DNA from: Bryum argenteum
Lineage: Eukaryota; Streptophyta; Bryopsida; Bryales; Bryaceae
Direction: 5' to 3'
NCBI GenBank assembly: GCA_037043015.1
Contig: CM073322.1
Coordinates: 31,987,864-32,051,863, forward strand
Length of the DNA stretch: 64,000 nt
Shown: piece after piece, positions 46,306 to 59,229 of the stretch
How the letters are laid out: every line of letters starts with the position of its first letter
Numbering within the stretch: the stretch's first letter is position 1
Position numbers and translations under genes: made by a program
The notes under the pieces: model-generated
The model's database searches: none
What the model was told of the DNA's origin: nothing
Seen by the model: the letters and a program-made list of their open reading frames with translations, nothing else

Positions 46306-47110
46306 AATTTATTGTCTGTGATGTCTAAATCTAACGCGTTGATGTCTAGCAAGTGGATGCGGGACATTTTAACATCCAAGACATCAAGTTAGACATCAAA
46401 GACATCAAGTTAGACATCTAAAATTATCTAAAGACATCAGGGTTAGACGGTAACTTTGGGAGGGTAAAACATGTGCCACGTAGGTGACACATCAGCGCCA
46501 TGTGGACGGGCAGTGCCACATGGCAATGAATTTCATAATGATGTGGACTTTTTGGTGCTCCCGTGGAATCTGAGGTGGCGGCGCCAAAATCCTACTTGGA
46601 CCCGGGAAAATCCGATGTGGCACCCGGGAAATCTGACGTGGCACCCGGGAAATCCGACGTGGAACCCGGGAAATCTGACGTGGCATGCCACGTCAGCAAC
46701 TTTTTGGGGGGTTTTAGGGTCAAATGACGTTGCTGTTAGACATCACGTTAGACATCACGTTAGACATCAACGTCTCCTGCTTGATGTCCCTAGTGGCTAG
46801 GACGATGTCAAGATTGATGTCTCCAGTGCCTAGGACGATGTCAAGACTAATGTCTCTAGTGCATAGAATGATGTTTAGGTTGATGTCCTTCTTAAATTTG
46901 TGATGTTTGCTCGGATGTTTGTAGCGACATCCCGCAGGACATCGATGTAAACGTTTTGTATTAGACATGATGTTTGCAACAATGTTACTATTGATGTTTT
47001 CTTGGCATATGAAAGGACATCTAGGATGACATTTTTAGATGTTTATATAGTCATCAGAACCGTAATCCACAAACGTCTCACACAACATCAACAGTAAACA
47101 TTGTTACATC
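46306..47110. repeat. Left subterminal GATGTCT/AGACATC block
   Basis: Many copies of the 7-base motif in both orientations, often with GTT or AAG spacers (GACATCAAGTTAGACATCAA). A second motif, ACCCGGGAAATC(T/C)GACGTGG, recurs in tandem at 46,620-46,685. Such subterminal motif clusters bind the TnpA-type protein in En/Spm elements; the role here is inferred. Confidence 0.7.
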
Positions 47111-47783
47111 AAAAAGTGTCAATCAAACATATATTGCTTAGGTCATTAGAATCTCAGATAACACAAAACTAGAGTATTTAGTAATACGCCTGTCAACAAC
47201 TACGATATACTACGCACCCACAATCTGAACTCTGGAAGCCCCTCCACTACCATCGCTTGCTGTCGATACCCTTATGGTCCTGTGCATGTCCCGCCGCTGC
47301 ACATGTTTAATAAGCCAATATCAACTGCATTTAAAAAAGGGTTTGTAAAGGTAAAAATTTCTGATTTAATTCCATTTAATTGCACTATCTAGGTTGAGAT
47401 GGTTTACTTCCTAACCTCAAGATATCGACACAGTTAGACATTCCTGCAGACATCTGCTTAGACATTTGTTCAGACATCCTTTCAGACATCATTAAAAACG
47501 ACGTTATAGACATCTATGCAGACATCTGTTCCACTCACCTACAAGCACGCATGTCGCTTCATTTTTTCTTCGCGGCCTCAGATCGTGTTTCGCTGCCTCT
47601 CTGCAATTGTGAAAAAACAAGAAGTCGCTTACTCTGTATAAGCAATTTCACTATGCAGCACAGAGTGGGGCATACTTGTTAAATGTTCAAGTGTTTTCTA
47701 AGCTTTCTTTACCACCATACTGGTACTTTTTAAAAACCATTGTGCATACATGCAAGTAAAGAAGTCCAGACATGACATATTAG

Positions 47784-50700
47784 TCATTTCTTCTCTACCT
47801 TCTCAATCACCTTCTTAGGTTTTGACTGGCTTCCTTTCTTCTCTTCGCTTGCCTTCTTTGGTTGAGTTTGTGCCGTTGCCTTTGGTGTGACGGACTTCAC
47901 CGGTTTTGACAATCCTGCAGGCTTGGGTGACTTCACTGGAGCCTTTGTTTCGGTACTTGGCTTTGCATTGCGCCTTACAAAACATGCAGAAGACTCATGT
48001 CGTTTTGCTACTGCCTCCTGTTTCCAACATGAAATATTATGCACAAATAAGCAAAATGTGCCACATGAACATGAAGCTACCATAAAACACTTACAAGCCT
48101 GTACTCTGGCTTTCCACCACTACATTCAAAGATGTGCATTAAACATAACCATGTTTAAAAAGATGTCTACATCGATGTCTACACAGATGTTGAGATGTCT
48201 AAACCCCGCTAACATGCACACGCTTCCAATCATGGGTCATAATTCTCTACTCTAAGTTTACCTTTGCAATCTGCTCGGTTTCTACAGTCTCCTCTGCAGG
48301 CGCTGGTGTAATAGGCTCCTCAACATCCTCCACAGGCTCAGCTACCGCAGTTGTGTCTCCTTCTTCTGAGCCCCCTCCTTCTGCAACCTCCATGGATGTG
48401 TCATTGTTGTTGTCCTTCGCAGCTCCCATGTTTGCTTCCTCCTCAACCATGTGCTCGACGCCCGATGTGCCACGATTTGGAGATGTTGCCCTATGTCTCT
48501 CGTGGTGGTGGTCTTTGTAGGAGTAACCTGTATTTATGCCATCTCTTGCAAGTTAGCCTAGCGGATATAGTTTTAGATATCATGTTGGACATCACTTTTG
48601 ATATCTTGACAAACATTAACTTAGACATCTACTCAGACATCTAAGCAGACATCACTGAAGACATTTTGAATCTAATCTTATCATAAACCAATTAGTAATA
48701 GAAAATAGATTATGTAACTGTTAAAATTGCATTTTTTCTATACATATATTGTTAAAGACAAACACAACAACTATTCAAGAGTAACTGCGGGAGAGACAGT
48801 GTTGCAGGTAATAGAAGCTCCTTGTCAGGTTGCGGGGTTAAGGCACTCTGGGAACCCAGAAGCTGGCGGATCATTGCTTCCAACCTCTGGTGGGAGTCCT
48901 CCATCCTACTCTCTAACCGCGTGCTAGAGGCTTCAATCCTCCCCTCCAAACGGGAGTTTGATGCCTCTATTTTCTGCTCCATCTTCTCCTCCAACTCCTG
49001 CAATTTGTTTTGGACATGCTCCACGTCCTCTTCATCACCATCAATGTCCCCACGCTCCTCCATTTCATCATACAAGGAGGCCATCTCCTCGTTTATCTCT
49101 CATTTCGTAGGGGTGGCGGTGAAGCCTGCAACACCGTAGTGGGGCAAAGCCCATAAAAACAACAACTTAAACATCCGTTTAGACATCAAAATAAACATCA
49201 AATTAGACATCAACTTAGACATTGAATTAAACATCAACTTAAACATCCACGTGGACATCAATTTAAACATCTACTTAGACATCACATTAAACATCCATTT
49301 AAACATCAACTTAGATATCATCATGAACATCAAACAAAACATTTGCAGAGACATCTAAGGACATCTTACCACCTCTCATGATCGCTTCCTCCCTCATTGC
49401 CCCGAGAATTTGGTCGATTCGTGCCCTTCAAGCCTTGGAGACACCACCATTCTCTCGGATGTCGGCTTTGCCGTAACGGTGGCCCTTTTCTTCGCAAGCT
49501 TGTTCCATGCCCGATCCGTCACTCGGTGGTTTCGGTTGTTTCTTATCAATGAGCTGTTTCGTTGCATACCGTCGGTTAGTTAAGGCCTTGTTCACCTTCG
49601 TAGAGAGCCACGTTGTATCCACCGTATCGTGCGCACACCGTCCCCCCACATCCCACCCTACAAGAAAAGTTCCATTAACACGCTTAGACATCTCTTCGTA
49701 CGTCGCTTAAGACATCGATTCAAACATCTACTTAGACATCTCGCTTAGACATTTATTTAGACATATGTTTACACATTTATTTAGACATCAATATTGACAT
49801 CTGTTTAGACATCCAATCATCCATATTGACATCTGTTTAGACCCTTGTTTAGACATCATTTAAAACATCATGTAAGACATTATTTTTGTTAAAAAACCAC
49901 AAAACATGCGAATAAAAGCCCGAGTCTCTTACTTGCTGTCATGCGATTCAAGAATCTGGTCTTGATCACCTCAAGTTGCTCCTTGTAGTTATAGTTTGGG
50001 TCTAGCTCCTTCGCCATCAAACGGATATCTTCTTCGTATGCTTTCACATTGCTCCCGTACGGATTTCCCTTCACGTCTATGGTCAAAACCCTCTTCTCGG
50101 GCTCCTTTCTCTTTTGATGTCGTGCTGACCGCAGCTGCACACGGGCCTCCTCAGGTGCTGGAACTTCAACAATGTCATCATCCTCTGTCTCCTCATCTTG
50201 TGTGGCATCTGGGTCCTCCTCAACTTTGGGGTCCTCAAACTCCCGACTATATAGCAAAAAACCTGTCTTAGTTAAACAAAGTAACAGAAACTCATACAAG
50301 TTCAAATCACATAATTGCAAAGCACATAAGTTCAAATTTAGAATGTACTCACCGGAAATCTTCTTGGACTTGTACTTCTCTCAACCGCTTAGTGCGGTTT
50401 TTTGCCTCACTTGGCACAATGTGGTTTTGCTTGTTGCTAGGTCCAACCACAAGTCTTCCTTGTTCTTGGTCCGCAACTCTCCAATGTTGGTGTCCTCTTT
50501 GTCGAACGATACCTTCCGCTTCTTGTCTGCCTTCTTCGTCATCATGATGCGCCTCGCTGGCCACTCCACAAATGCCTCGTACTTCGCAGCCATAACAGAA
50601 ACAGTAAAACACAATTGTTAGTGAATATAACCAGAAACAAGAAATTCCCCTTGCATATTACAACATAAGGCAAAGCATCAACTCAAACATCAAACTAGAC

Positions 50701-53645
50701 ATCAAGATAGACATCAAACTAGACATCAAAATAGACATCAAACTAGACATCAAACTAGACATCAAACTAGACATCAAACTAGACATCAAACTAGACATCA
50801 AACTAGACATCAAACTAGATATCAAAATAGACATCAAACTGGACATCAAATTAGACATCTTAGCAACTTCGCAACTTAGCATCTTAACATCTTAGCAACT
50901 TAGCAACTTAGCATCTTAATATCTTAGCAACTTAGCAACTTAGCAACTTAAACATCAAATTCAGACATAAGATTGAAACATCAAATTAGTCATCAAATTA
51001 GACATCAAATTAGACATCTTAGCAACTTAGCAACTTCACATCTTAATATCTTAGCAACTTAGCAACTTAGCATCTTAACATCTTTGCATCTTAACAACTT
51101 AGCAACTTAGCATCTTAGAGATCAAATTGAGACATAAAATTAGACATCTTAGCAACTTAGCATCTTAACATCTTACCAACTTAGTAACTTAGTAACTTAG
51201 CAACTTAGCAACTTATCAACTTAGCATCGTAGACCTCAAATTGAGACATAAGATTGAGACATCACATTAGACATCAAATCAGACATAAAATTGTACATCA
51301 AGTTTGACACCAAGTTATGCATGAAGTTAGGCAACAAGTTAGAAACCATAGAAAAGCCTAATTGTCCAACACAATCAAAATTACTACATCATAACATGAA
51401 CACGTAAATGAATCCGAGGTTGAGATAAAATGCATGACAATTCTATCATTTTCTTCATGCATTTTATCAAGAAAATGTAAGGTTCCCACATCACTTGCAA
51501 TACTTTATTTGCAATTACAAGAAGTAGAAAGGGACTCACTGAAGTACAATTGCAATGAAACGGTAGACAACCTAGTTACTCTCTCGGGCTTCTACGATAC
51601 GGTAACCAATATGTCAAAGTCCGAAGTGAGAGTGGAGGATTTCATTATTCACTGCAGTATTACAAGATCATGACGAGTGAAGAAATCTATCAATCTAGCA
51701 TGGCAATGTTGTTCCTCCTCGCCTGTAGGAGGAAGTGTCCCCTTTTTCATAAACAAGAAAAAGGGTTCATAATTTCGAAATAAACGAACAATGTAATAAT
51801 CAGGAAGTGCTCAATTATCTGATCGATGGAATGTATAGTCTAACGCAAGGATGCTCAAATTACTTTTCAGCATATCATGAAACAATCACACGCCAAATGC
51901 AATACAAGAATAGTAAAGCAAAAAAAACACCCGCACAGAATCTCAGGAGTTGACGGAGCAAGTCAGCCATGCTTCGATGAACAAGTTCTAAGGCTGTCGA
52001 AGGTGACGAGTGATGACCACGTCTACACAGAATCTCAAGAGTTGACGCAACGATCCGTTCGAGCTTGCATCTTCAATGAGCAGGGCTGACACCTTCGATC
52101 AGAAGGCTTCGAGGATGGATTACGATGCGTGGACAATGAACAGGACGGCGACTACATGTTCAACAGACCGTTCTAAGGCTGTCAGGTTCGGAGGTCATAA
52201 CAGGGCTGCTAGGTTTGATGTCCTTCACGACATCTCCATCTCCAAGCACAAAATCTGTAGAAAAGAAGCCGACCAGTCCAAAGTCTGCAGTCTGCTTCGA
52301 TTGAATGCAGATGCGAAGTATGCGAAGTCAACTAGACAAAAACTGCACAGATCTTCACGAAAACTGCTTCTGATGTTGAGCCCGAAAACTGCTTCTGATC
52401 TGCTAGATGATCGCGAGGCTGCGATGTTGCAGATGTGGCACATGCGAAGCAGATGAGCGCGAGGCAATCGAAGCATACCGCGATGAGCTCGAGGTCGCGA
52501 TGTTGGCCGGCGAGATGAGCACGAGGTTGAGATTGAGCACTTACTTCACCACGAGCTTCGATGTTGACCACGAGGTTGACCACAACGCCGCGAGGGTTGT
52601 CCCCAACAAAGCCTCGGAGATTGCAACGTCGACAAGCTTGTCTCTTCGATCAGATAGCGACAGCGGTGAAACTAAGTAGAGGTCCGAACTAAGTGGAGGT
52701 CTACGAGAGCGGTACCAGCATACTACTCGAAGGCGGGCTTCGGCACCTAACAACGCTGCGAGGTTTGACTCTAGAGGTCCCGAGATCTTGTGAAGGCAAG
52801 AACTCACAGAATCTCAAGAGCTCAAGAGGTCGCAGAATTGGTCACGAAGAACGCTCAACACAGAATCTCAAGAGCTCAAGTTACAGGTCATGAAGAGCGC
52901 TGAGCTTCGAGGCTAGAAGATGAGAAACTTTGATGTCTTGGCGGAGGTCTTCGGAGGAGGGAAGGCAGAGACGACGGCGATGCTTTCAATGCGGTGCCGG
53001 CTCCCGTGGCAGACGGCTCCCGTGGCAGAGGCAGCGATGGCCAAGCCTGAGGCCGTGCCGAGGAGCCTAAGGCTGTGCCGAGGCCTATGGCCGTGCGGAG
53101 CCTATGGCCGTTCGAGGAGGCCCATGGCCGTGCAAGGTCCAGAGCTTCTTCGACAACAGCTCTCGCCGGCGCTGCGAGGACGGCGTACATCAAGTTTTCC
53201 AATTTTCTTCGCTGATTTCCGCCCCTTTTGCAACTACGAATCTGCTCGTGCCACCTCCATCCCAAGAGCGACGTCGAGATACACATTGCATGTAGAAAGA
53301 GTGAGAAATTTTAGGTGGAGTTTAGGGTTAGAAATTGCTTCATACCTTCCGATCCGTCGTTGTTGGAGTAGTGCGTACGGCGAGCATCGGAGGAGGAGGT
53401 ACTTGCGCTCGCCGATTTGCTTCCATTGCTTCCTTGAATCTTGTGCTCCGCCGCACTTCCGTTTGAGAAATTTGACATTGCTCTTTCATTGTTGTTGTAG
53501 GTGGTGTGACTCTTGCAAGGGTATCGACAAAGTTGTTGAACACGTCGAGAGCTGCGTTTGTAACCACGGGCTCTCCTTGCATCACGGGTGCACGTGTTTC
53601 CACGTCCACCATGTCTATAACGCACATGAAAGCCTCTTGTTCCAT
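47784..53645 (-). CDS. Minus-strand CACTA-encoded second protein (TnpA-like position), fragmentary gene model
   Basis: Probable exons in order: 53645-53346 (MEQEAFMCVIDMVDVETRAP.., donor GGAAG/GTATGA), about 50,595-50,390 (YEAFVEWPARR.. with basic KKADKKRKV), 50246-49933 (acidic EDPDATQDEETEDDD then NPYGSNVKAYEEDIRLMAKE), 49657-~49,430 (AHDTVDTTWLSTKVNKALTN), 49084-~48,800 (coiled-coil VQNKLQELEEKMEQKIEASN), 48450-48250 (acidic/proline) and ~48,020-47,784 (lysine/proline-rich tail). These are the features expected of the DNA-binding accessory protein of a CACTA element. A TGA at 49,428 lies in the likely frame, so the gene may be damaged. Introns are packed with AGACATC repeats. Exon borders and linkage are inferred. 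Confidence 0.45.
49155..49360. repeat. Intronic GACATCAA repeat block
   Basis: Irregular tandem run of (A/T)(A/G)ACATC(A)A motifs between minus-strand exons of the CACTA element; a further block lies at 49,685-49,880. Confidence 0.75.
50678..50860. repeat. 12-bp satellite-like array AGACATCAAACT
   Basis: More than a dozen near-perfect 12-base units in tandem. The ORF of repeating Met-Ser-Ser-Leu on the complementary strand is an artefact of the repeat. Confidence 0.95.
50861..51240. repeat. 8-bp CTTAGCAA / CTTAGCAT array
   Basis: Irregular tandem CTTAGCAA, CTTAGCAT and CTTAACAT units interspersed with GACATC motifs, directly following the 12-bp array in the same putative intron. Confidence 0.9.
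51340..53345. other. CACTA central spacer / putative intron with ACAGAATCTCAAGAG repeats
   Basis: The motif CACAGAATCTCA(A/G)GAG recurs at about 51,934, 52,026, 52,805 and 52,859, within a region of diverged repeats rich in GAGGTTGA/CGATGTTG. GC-rich AGGCCTATGGCCGTGC units lie at 53,040-53,130. Open frames here overlap on both strands and I see no domain. It separates the two coding strands of the element. Confidence 0.5.
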
Positions 53646-54762
53646 CCATGATTTCACAAAACTATGTTTCGCACTAAAATAGGGTTTTTGAGCACCCTTG
53701 CTGCCTCAAAAGTGGGTGTCTTAGCTTATTGCACTTGCCTTAGCAGCCAAGGGCGTGTATGCTCTCCGGATGCTATGTAGCCTGGACACGTGGATTAGGG
53801 TTCCTTGTTATATATTTATTTTGTCATTTTTGCCACTTAGACATCTTTTTAGACATCAGCGTAGACATCACTGTGGACATCACTCTAGACATCTGCGTTG
53901 ACATCTGTGTTGACATCCGCCAATGAAAAGTTCTTACTTAGTACGGGTGGAACTTAGTTAAGCATCATAGGAAGTAAGCAGAAGATTGTTACAACTCATA
54001 TAGAAGAACCAAGTTTGGAGTTTAGAGTGAAGTAGGAATGTATTTTTTTTCATTTTATGAATAAGTACTATTTGAACATAAGGAGTATGAGAGAGACTAG
54101 AATGTTGTGATGTATTTTTGCACTCCATGCACATTGATGTTATGAAATACAGTGTACGGTGAAGTACATTGGAAACTAAATTCACTTTCTCTACATATAG
54201 AATTAAGGAGTACAAGTAGATAATAGTTCAGATATAAGTACAAATCCATGCAATGTACTTATTCCTATATTTGCATCTTCAATTTCACTAGAATACATAA
54301 TTTCATTCATAGTATCATGTAATATAATGTCAATTTACATATTCAAAATTCATGATGTGAATATTTGCAATGATTTGTAGACGCCGTCATTTTCATTACC
54401 CATGTCTCAACGTTAAAGGGCAACAAAATTTGTTCAAGGTTCGTTCTTTGAGAACGTTTGCTGTGATGTCAGTATGGATGTTTTCATAGACATCATTCCT
54501 GATGAAGACACAGTCTTCGCAAAGTTCTATGTAGGGTTCTATGATGAATGTTTTCCATTTGATACTTAAGAGTACAACTACGAAGAATGGCTCTATGATT
54601 GTGCAGTCATGGGCATGTTAGTTGGTGTGTGTTCCTTACGATCAACATGTTTTCTTATATGGTATAAATGTATTTTCTAAACTTTGCGGCAAAAAGTTGG
54701 GGCGATGAGTCTGAGCGGCGCCGTCGGGCGCAACGATTCGAACAGATGCTAATGGGCGTACA
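53646..54762. promoter_or_regulatory. Spacer between the divergent CACTA coding units
   Basis: Region between the first minus-strand exon and the TnpD start. It has a GACATC cluster at 53,838-53,925 and AT-rich sequence to 54,400; it presumably holds both promoters. Confidence 0.4.
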
Positions 54763-57700
54763 ATGCGTCACATCCCGGTTGAGGACCTTATCCTCCGCAG
54801 GCAGTCGCGAGTGGCAACGATGCTAAACATATCATCTTTCTTCGCCCTTGCCGGACTTGTCATGGAGGTCGACGCCGAGAAATCGCCGTCATCCGAGACC
54901 ACCTCTTGGCCAATGGCAGACCCATTTCTGACTAAGTCCATCATCGGGGGTGACCCACCTCACGGGTATCCAGCTGACGGTATATGGGTGGAGGATGTTC
55001 CATACGATGACGATGTTGTACATGATGTTGGAACGGATGACCATGATGATGTCCCAGAAGACGTTGTTGAAGATGTCCGCAGAGGGGATGATGTAAACAG
55101 AGACGCCATACCTCTCGATGAGTTTCACGACGTGCAGCGCCAGGTTATGGATGCTTTGGATCGTGGTGATGCACTACACAGGGGATGCGGATACGAACCC
55201 AATGTGCTAGACAATGATGAGTTTGACAACCACACGCTTGATGAACTCGAGAACTTGTACAAGGAGGAAGCACGATACCGGTATATATATACAGGAGCAA
55301 AAACAAGTGTTGTGTGCTCGCTACAATCGTTCTGATGAACATGTGTGTTGTGTTTGGGGTCAGCAACAATTTCAGAACGGAATTGTTTAGGTACTTGGCA
55401 GAGGATTTACTACCGAAGGGCAACAAGCTGCCTAACAGTCATTATGCCGCCGCTAAGACAATTCGGAGTTTGGGATTGGACTATAACAACATCCATGCTT
55501 GTCCTGATGGGTGTGTATTGTACGAGGATGAGTATGCAGAGTTGCAGACATGCCCACGATGTTCAAGTCCGGATGGTTGGAGGGCACAAGTTCAATCCCA
55601 GCAAAGGTGATCAGACACTTTCCTCTCATTCCACGGCTGCAACGATTGTGGAGATCTCCAGAGATTGCTAGCATGTTGACCGGTTACAAGAAACATGTTA
55701 GTGAGGATGGAATTATGCGATCCGTGGTTGACAGTCCTGCCTGGAAGCACATCAACACAGACGCTGCATTTGACATCTTTGGAACTGAGGACCGAAACCT
55801 GAGACTTGCTTTAGCACTTGACGGTGTTAATCCGTTCAAGTTAAGCAACACAAACTGGTCGACGTGGCCAGTGCTGGTATTGATTTATAACTTGGAGCCG
55901 TGGTTTGTTACAAAGAAGTTTTTCATATCATTGTGCATATTGATCTCAGGAAAGCGGTCACCCACGGCAACGAACATTGATGTATACATCCGCCCATTCT
56001 TTGAAGGAGCTACAACAACTTTGGCGAGGTGTACCAAAGACAGATTTTAGCCAACCCGTGGGATCTCGAGGCTTCAACCTACGCGGGTTGTTGATGTGGA
56101 CTATTTCGGATTTCCCGGCGTACGCCTTGATTTCTGGTCTTGCATGTAAAGGTTATAAAGGTTGTCCTTGCCGGCCCACAGACGCGATGCTCGAATGGCA
56201 AAGATCGGGGATCTTCGCTAATAATCGCACGGCAAAAGGCTCGAAGATAGTGTATGGCGGAATACGCCGATATCTCAATCGTCACCATCCATATCGGAGG
56301 TACACTAGGTTTAACGGCCGTGAGACTCGAAGGCGCCAACAACGGTCTCGAGGTTAGACATCATCCGGTATCTTTGCATGGCGGCAATCATACTTGGATC
56401 TTGGTGGGCGGGAAGGGGCTCCCGGTGACCTGTTCATAGCACGGGAGTCAAGCGTCCCGAGTGCCTTCTTCGAGCTACCGTCTTTGGCGGTAAAAAGTCA
56501 TTAATTGGCTATTGTAGCACCCGTGTTTTGCACTTTACAAGCATATAATTGATACAATAATCTGCAAGGATGTCTTGAGGCTTGACAGATGTCTTTATAG
56601 ACGTCCAAGTAGACATCAATTAGAAACAACTAGACGTGAGACGGCAAATCGCTAAATGAATGCAAAATGTGTGACCACACACCGTATATGGATCTAATCA
56701 CCTGAATGGTTACTATGTAACAGCATCTGAAGATTCAACACATCTTGGATGTCATGCACTGTGAGAAAAATCTCTGCGAGAACATTCTCAAGACTTTGTT
56801 TGGAATGAATGACAGCCCTGGAAGTCGCCAAGATTTGCAGGACTTGAACATACGTGAGGAGATTTGGTTGCGGCCCCACGTCGTCGAGGTGATGAGTACT
56901 ACATGCCACACGCTCCATACATTCTGAAGCCGGACGAGAAACAAGAGTTTGTTCACATAGTTTCAAGTATGCGAACTCCAACTAAGTACGTGGGGGCTAT
57001 TCACAAGCGGTTGCAGGATGGGAAACTACAATATATGAAGACGCACGATTACCATGTGCTTATGCAGCAGGTACAAACTTTAATTCTTACATGGAGTTAT
57101 GAGAAAACTAAGGTACATAGAGGAGTTGAGGTAATAGAAAGAGGTGAACATAGTAAGAATCCGCATGAGTTTGAGACATCATTTCAAACATCAACGTGTT
57201 TAGAAGGATGTCCAGAAGGACATCCATTCAAACATCCGCATGTCTAGGAGGATGTCTAGAAGGACATCATTTCAAACGTCCACGTGTCTACAGGGCTGTC
57301 CAAAAGGACATCCTGATGTTCTTGCACACACGGTTGATGTTTTTGTAACCCTCTATTGAGGTAGATGGAACTGGAAATCAGATATTACAGGCACATGTGC
57401 ACGTCTCAATGTGGGGGCGATCATTAGTTTCTTACTTGCACATGATGATTGTGTGGGGAATTGCAGATACTTCCTGTCGCCATTCGGAACGTCTTACACG
57501 AAGAGGTGCGTGTAGCGATCATCAAGATGTGCAGGGTTTTTCAAATATATGCGAGAAGGAGGTACGAGAAGACTCCGCGATACTCTCATGCACGATGTGG
57601 TTATAGCAACATGCGTGTTGGAGAAAGAGTTCCCTCCAACGTTTTTAAACGTCATGGCGCATCTTCCTATACATCTTGTGGAACAACTCTTTATATGCGG

Positions 57701-59158
57701 ACCACTCCATTGTAGATGGATGTATCCAATCGAGAGATACATGAAGACACTCAAAGATTACGTACGGACATACGCACATCCAGAAGGGAGCATAGCAGAA
57801 GGGTATCGTTTGGACGAAACTCTTGGATTCTGTACAGAGTACCTAAAACGCTATAGAGCAACAACTTTCCGGGTATGGGATGCAAACGAAGATGCTACCA
57901 TGAATGATGAGATCTTGGGGCGTAATGAAACAACAAAGCGCCGATTGTCTGACGAGGTGCGCAGCTACGCACATGCATTCATCATCGACAACGCAGCGTG
58001 CTTGGAACCGTGGCGAGAGTGAGTCCTTGTACCAATACTTGGGCATATCACACCATCCCTCTGATTCGCGATTGTGGAACCGGGTCTTGGTAACATGAAT
58101 GATGGAAACAAAGTTTAACAGACGTGGATGTCACCAAAGATATCCACCAAGACATCTCTTTGAACATTCAAGAGTCCACTATAATGTCTAAACAGATGTC
58201 AATGTAGATGTCGTAGGCATCGTCTGCACGGACCGTACGATGTCTATGAAGACATAGTCGAGGACATTTGAGCAGTAGATACATGTGTTGTGTGTGTTCA
58301 AAATGGAATTAAATATTCTAACAACAGGGGTGGGAGTGGTGCACAGGGAATACATCATTGCGAAGGGACGCCGATGGGAAGAGCGAGAAGCATTTGAAAT
58401 ACGATCAAGACGTCAACGACCTTCTAGAGTTGTGACGTACCCTGTTGGGCTGAGGGATTTGCCATGCTTTGTAGATTGGCTAAAGGCACGAGTGATGCAG
58501 GCAGAAGCGGCTGGTGATCGTCTCGACGACGACGTCATCAGTACTCCTGTCCTCCGGAGAGGTTTGCAACTTCCCATCGGCAAATGCACGCATTCGGGAT
58601 GCATTTGCGGGTGCGAACGGCGGAGGGGGGCCTTGTTACTCGAGACTGATGTGTAGTGGCCACTTTTACACAGCAATTACGTTGGGGATTTGCAATGGGA
58701 GGCCCATTGAGCATACAAATGAGCATGTGGGGTATATACGGGAGATACTAGAGCTGGATTACCGTAACCACTGCACGACGGTTTTGCTATGCGAATGGGT
58801 AAGACCCTCAGCGGATTTGAGGGTGCCCAGTATTGAGCGAGACAAGTACGGATTCAGCATGGCAAACTTCAGGCACATGGACAATAGAGTGCATCCGGAT
58901 TCATTTGCATTCCCCTTGCATTGTCAACAAGTTTTTTTCTCCGATGACCCGACAAGACACGGATGGAAGATTATATGCCGAACAGACGTCCGAGGTCGGC
59001 GTACAGCATTAGAGCATCGACAACCTGTTGCAAATGGAATCGCAATCGGTGATGACGTAAACTTCGAGGGCTTACAACCGCAGGTCTTGGAGACAGAGCC
59101 TAATCAGAGACCGGCGCCAACAGGAGGGTCCTATGATACCAAGAATAATTTCGCATAA
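54763..59158 (+). pseudogene. TnpD-like CACTA transposase (Transposase_21 type), frameshifted
   Basis: The start MRHIPVEDLILRRQSRVATM leads into family landmarks in order: LPKGNKLPNSHYAAAKTIRS, IHACPDGCVLYEDEYAEL with CPRC; IPAKVIRHFPLIPRLQRLW; DSPAWKHI, LALDGVNPF, NTNWSTWPV; RGLLMWTISDFPAYA; LDVMHCEKNLCENIL; MKTHDYHVLMQQ; FPPTFLNVMAHLPIHLVEQL with RWMYPIERYMKTLKDYVRT and HPEGSIAEGY (DUF4218-like); and a C-terminal DUF4216-like segment (HVGYIREILELDYRNH, SMANFR). The frame shifts at least near 55,305, 55,585 and 56,000, so no full-length product is possible from this copy even allowing for introns. Introns are likely at 57,070-57,460 and 58,100-58,330. Confidence 0.85.
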
Positions 59159-59229
59159 TCGATGGTGAAATGGAGGACGAGCAGTAAGAGGAAAAGTTGG
59201 TATTATTCGTAATACCCTGAAGTACTGCC

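Noticed and set aside
45649..46379. Overlapping ORFs on both strands in the ~358-bp tandem units
   Set aside because: They run through repeat units and across the CACTA boundary, so they are not genes.
46492..46686. Arg/Pro/Ile-repeat ORF near the CACTA left end
   Set aside because: Produced by the ACCCGGGAAATC tandem motif in subterminal DNA.
50690..50860. CRISPR-like array appearance of regular short repeats
   Set aside because: Units are directly adjacent 12-mers without unique spacers, in a eukaryotic transposon.
50658..50882. ORF of repeating Met-Ser-Ser-Leu
   Set aside because: Translation of the 12-bp satellite array, not a protein gene.
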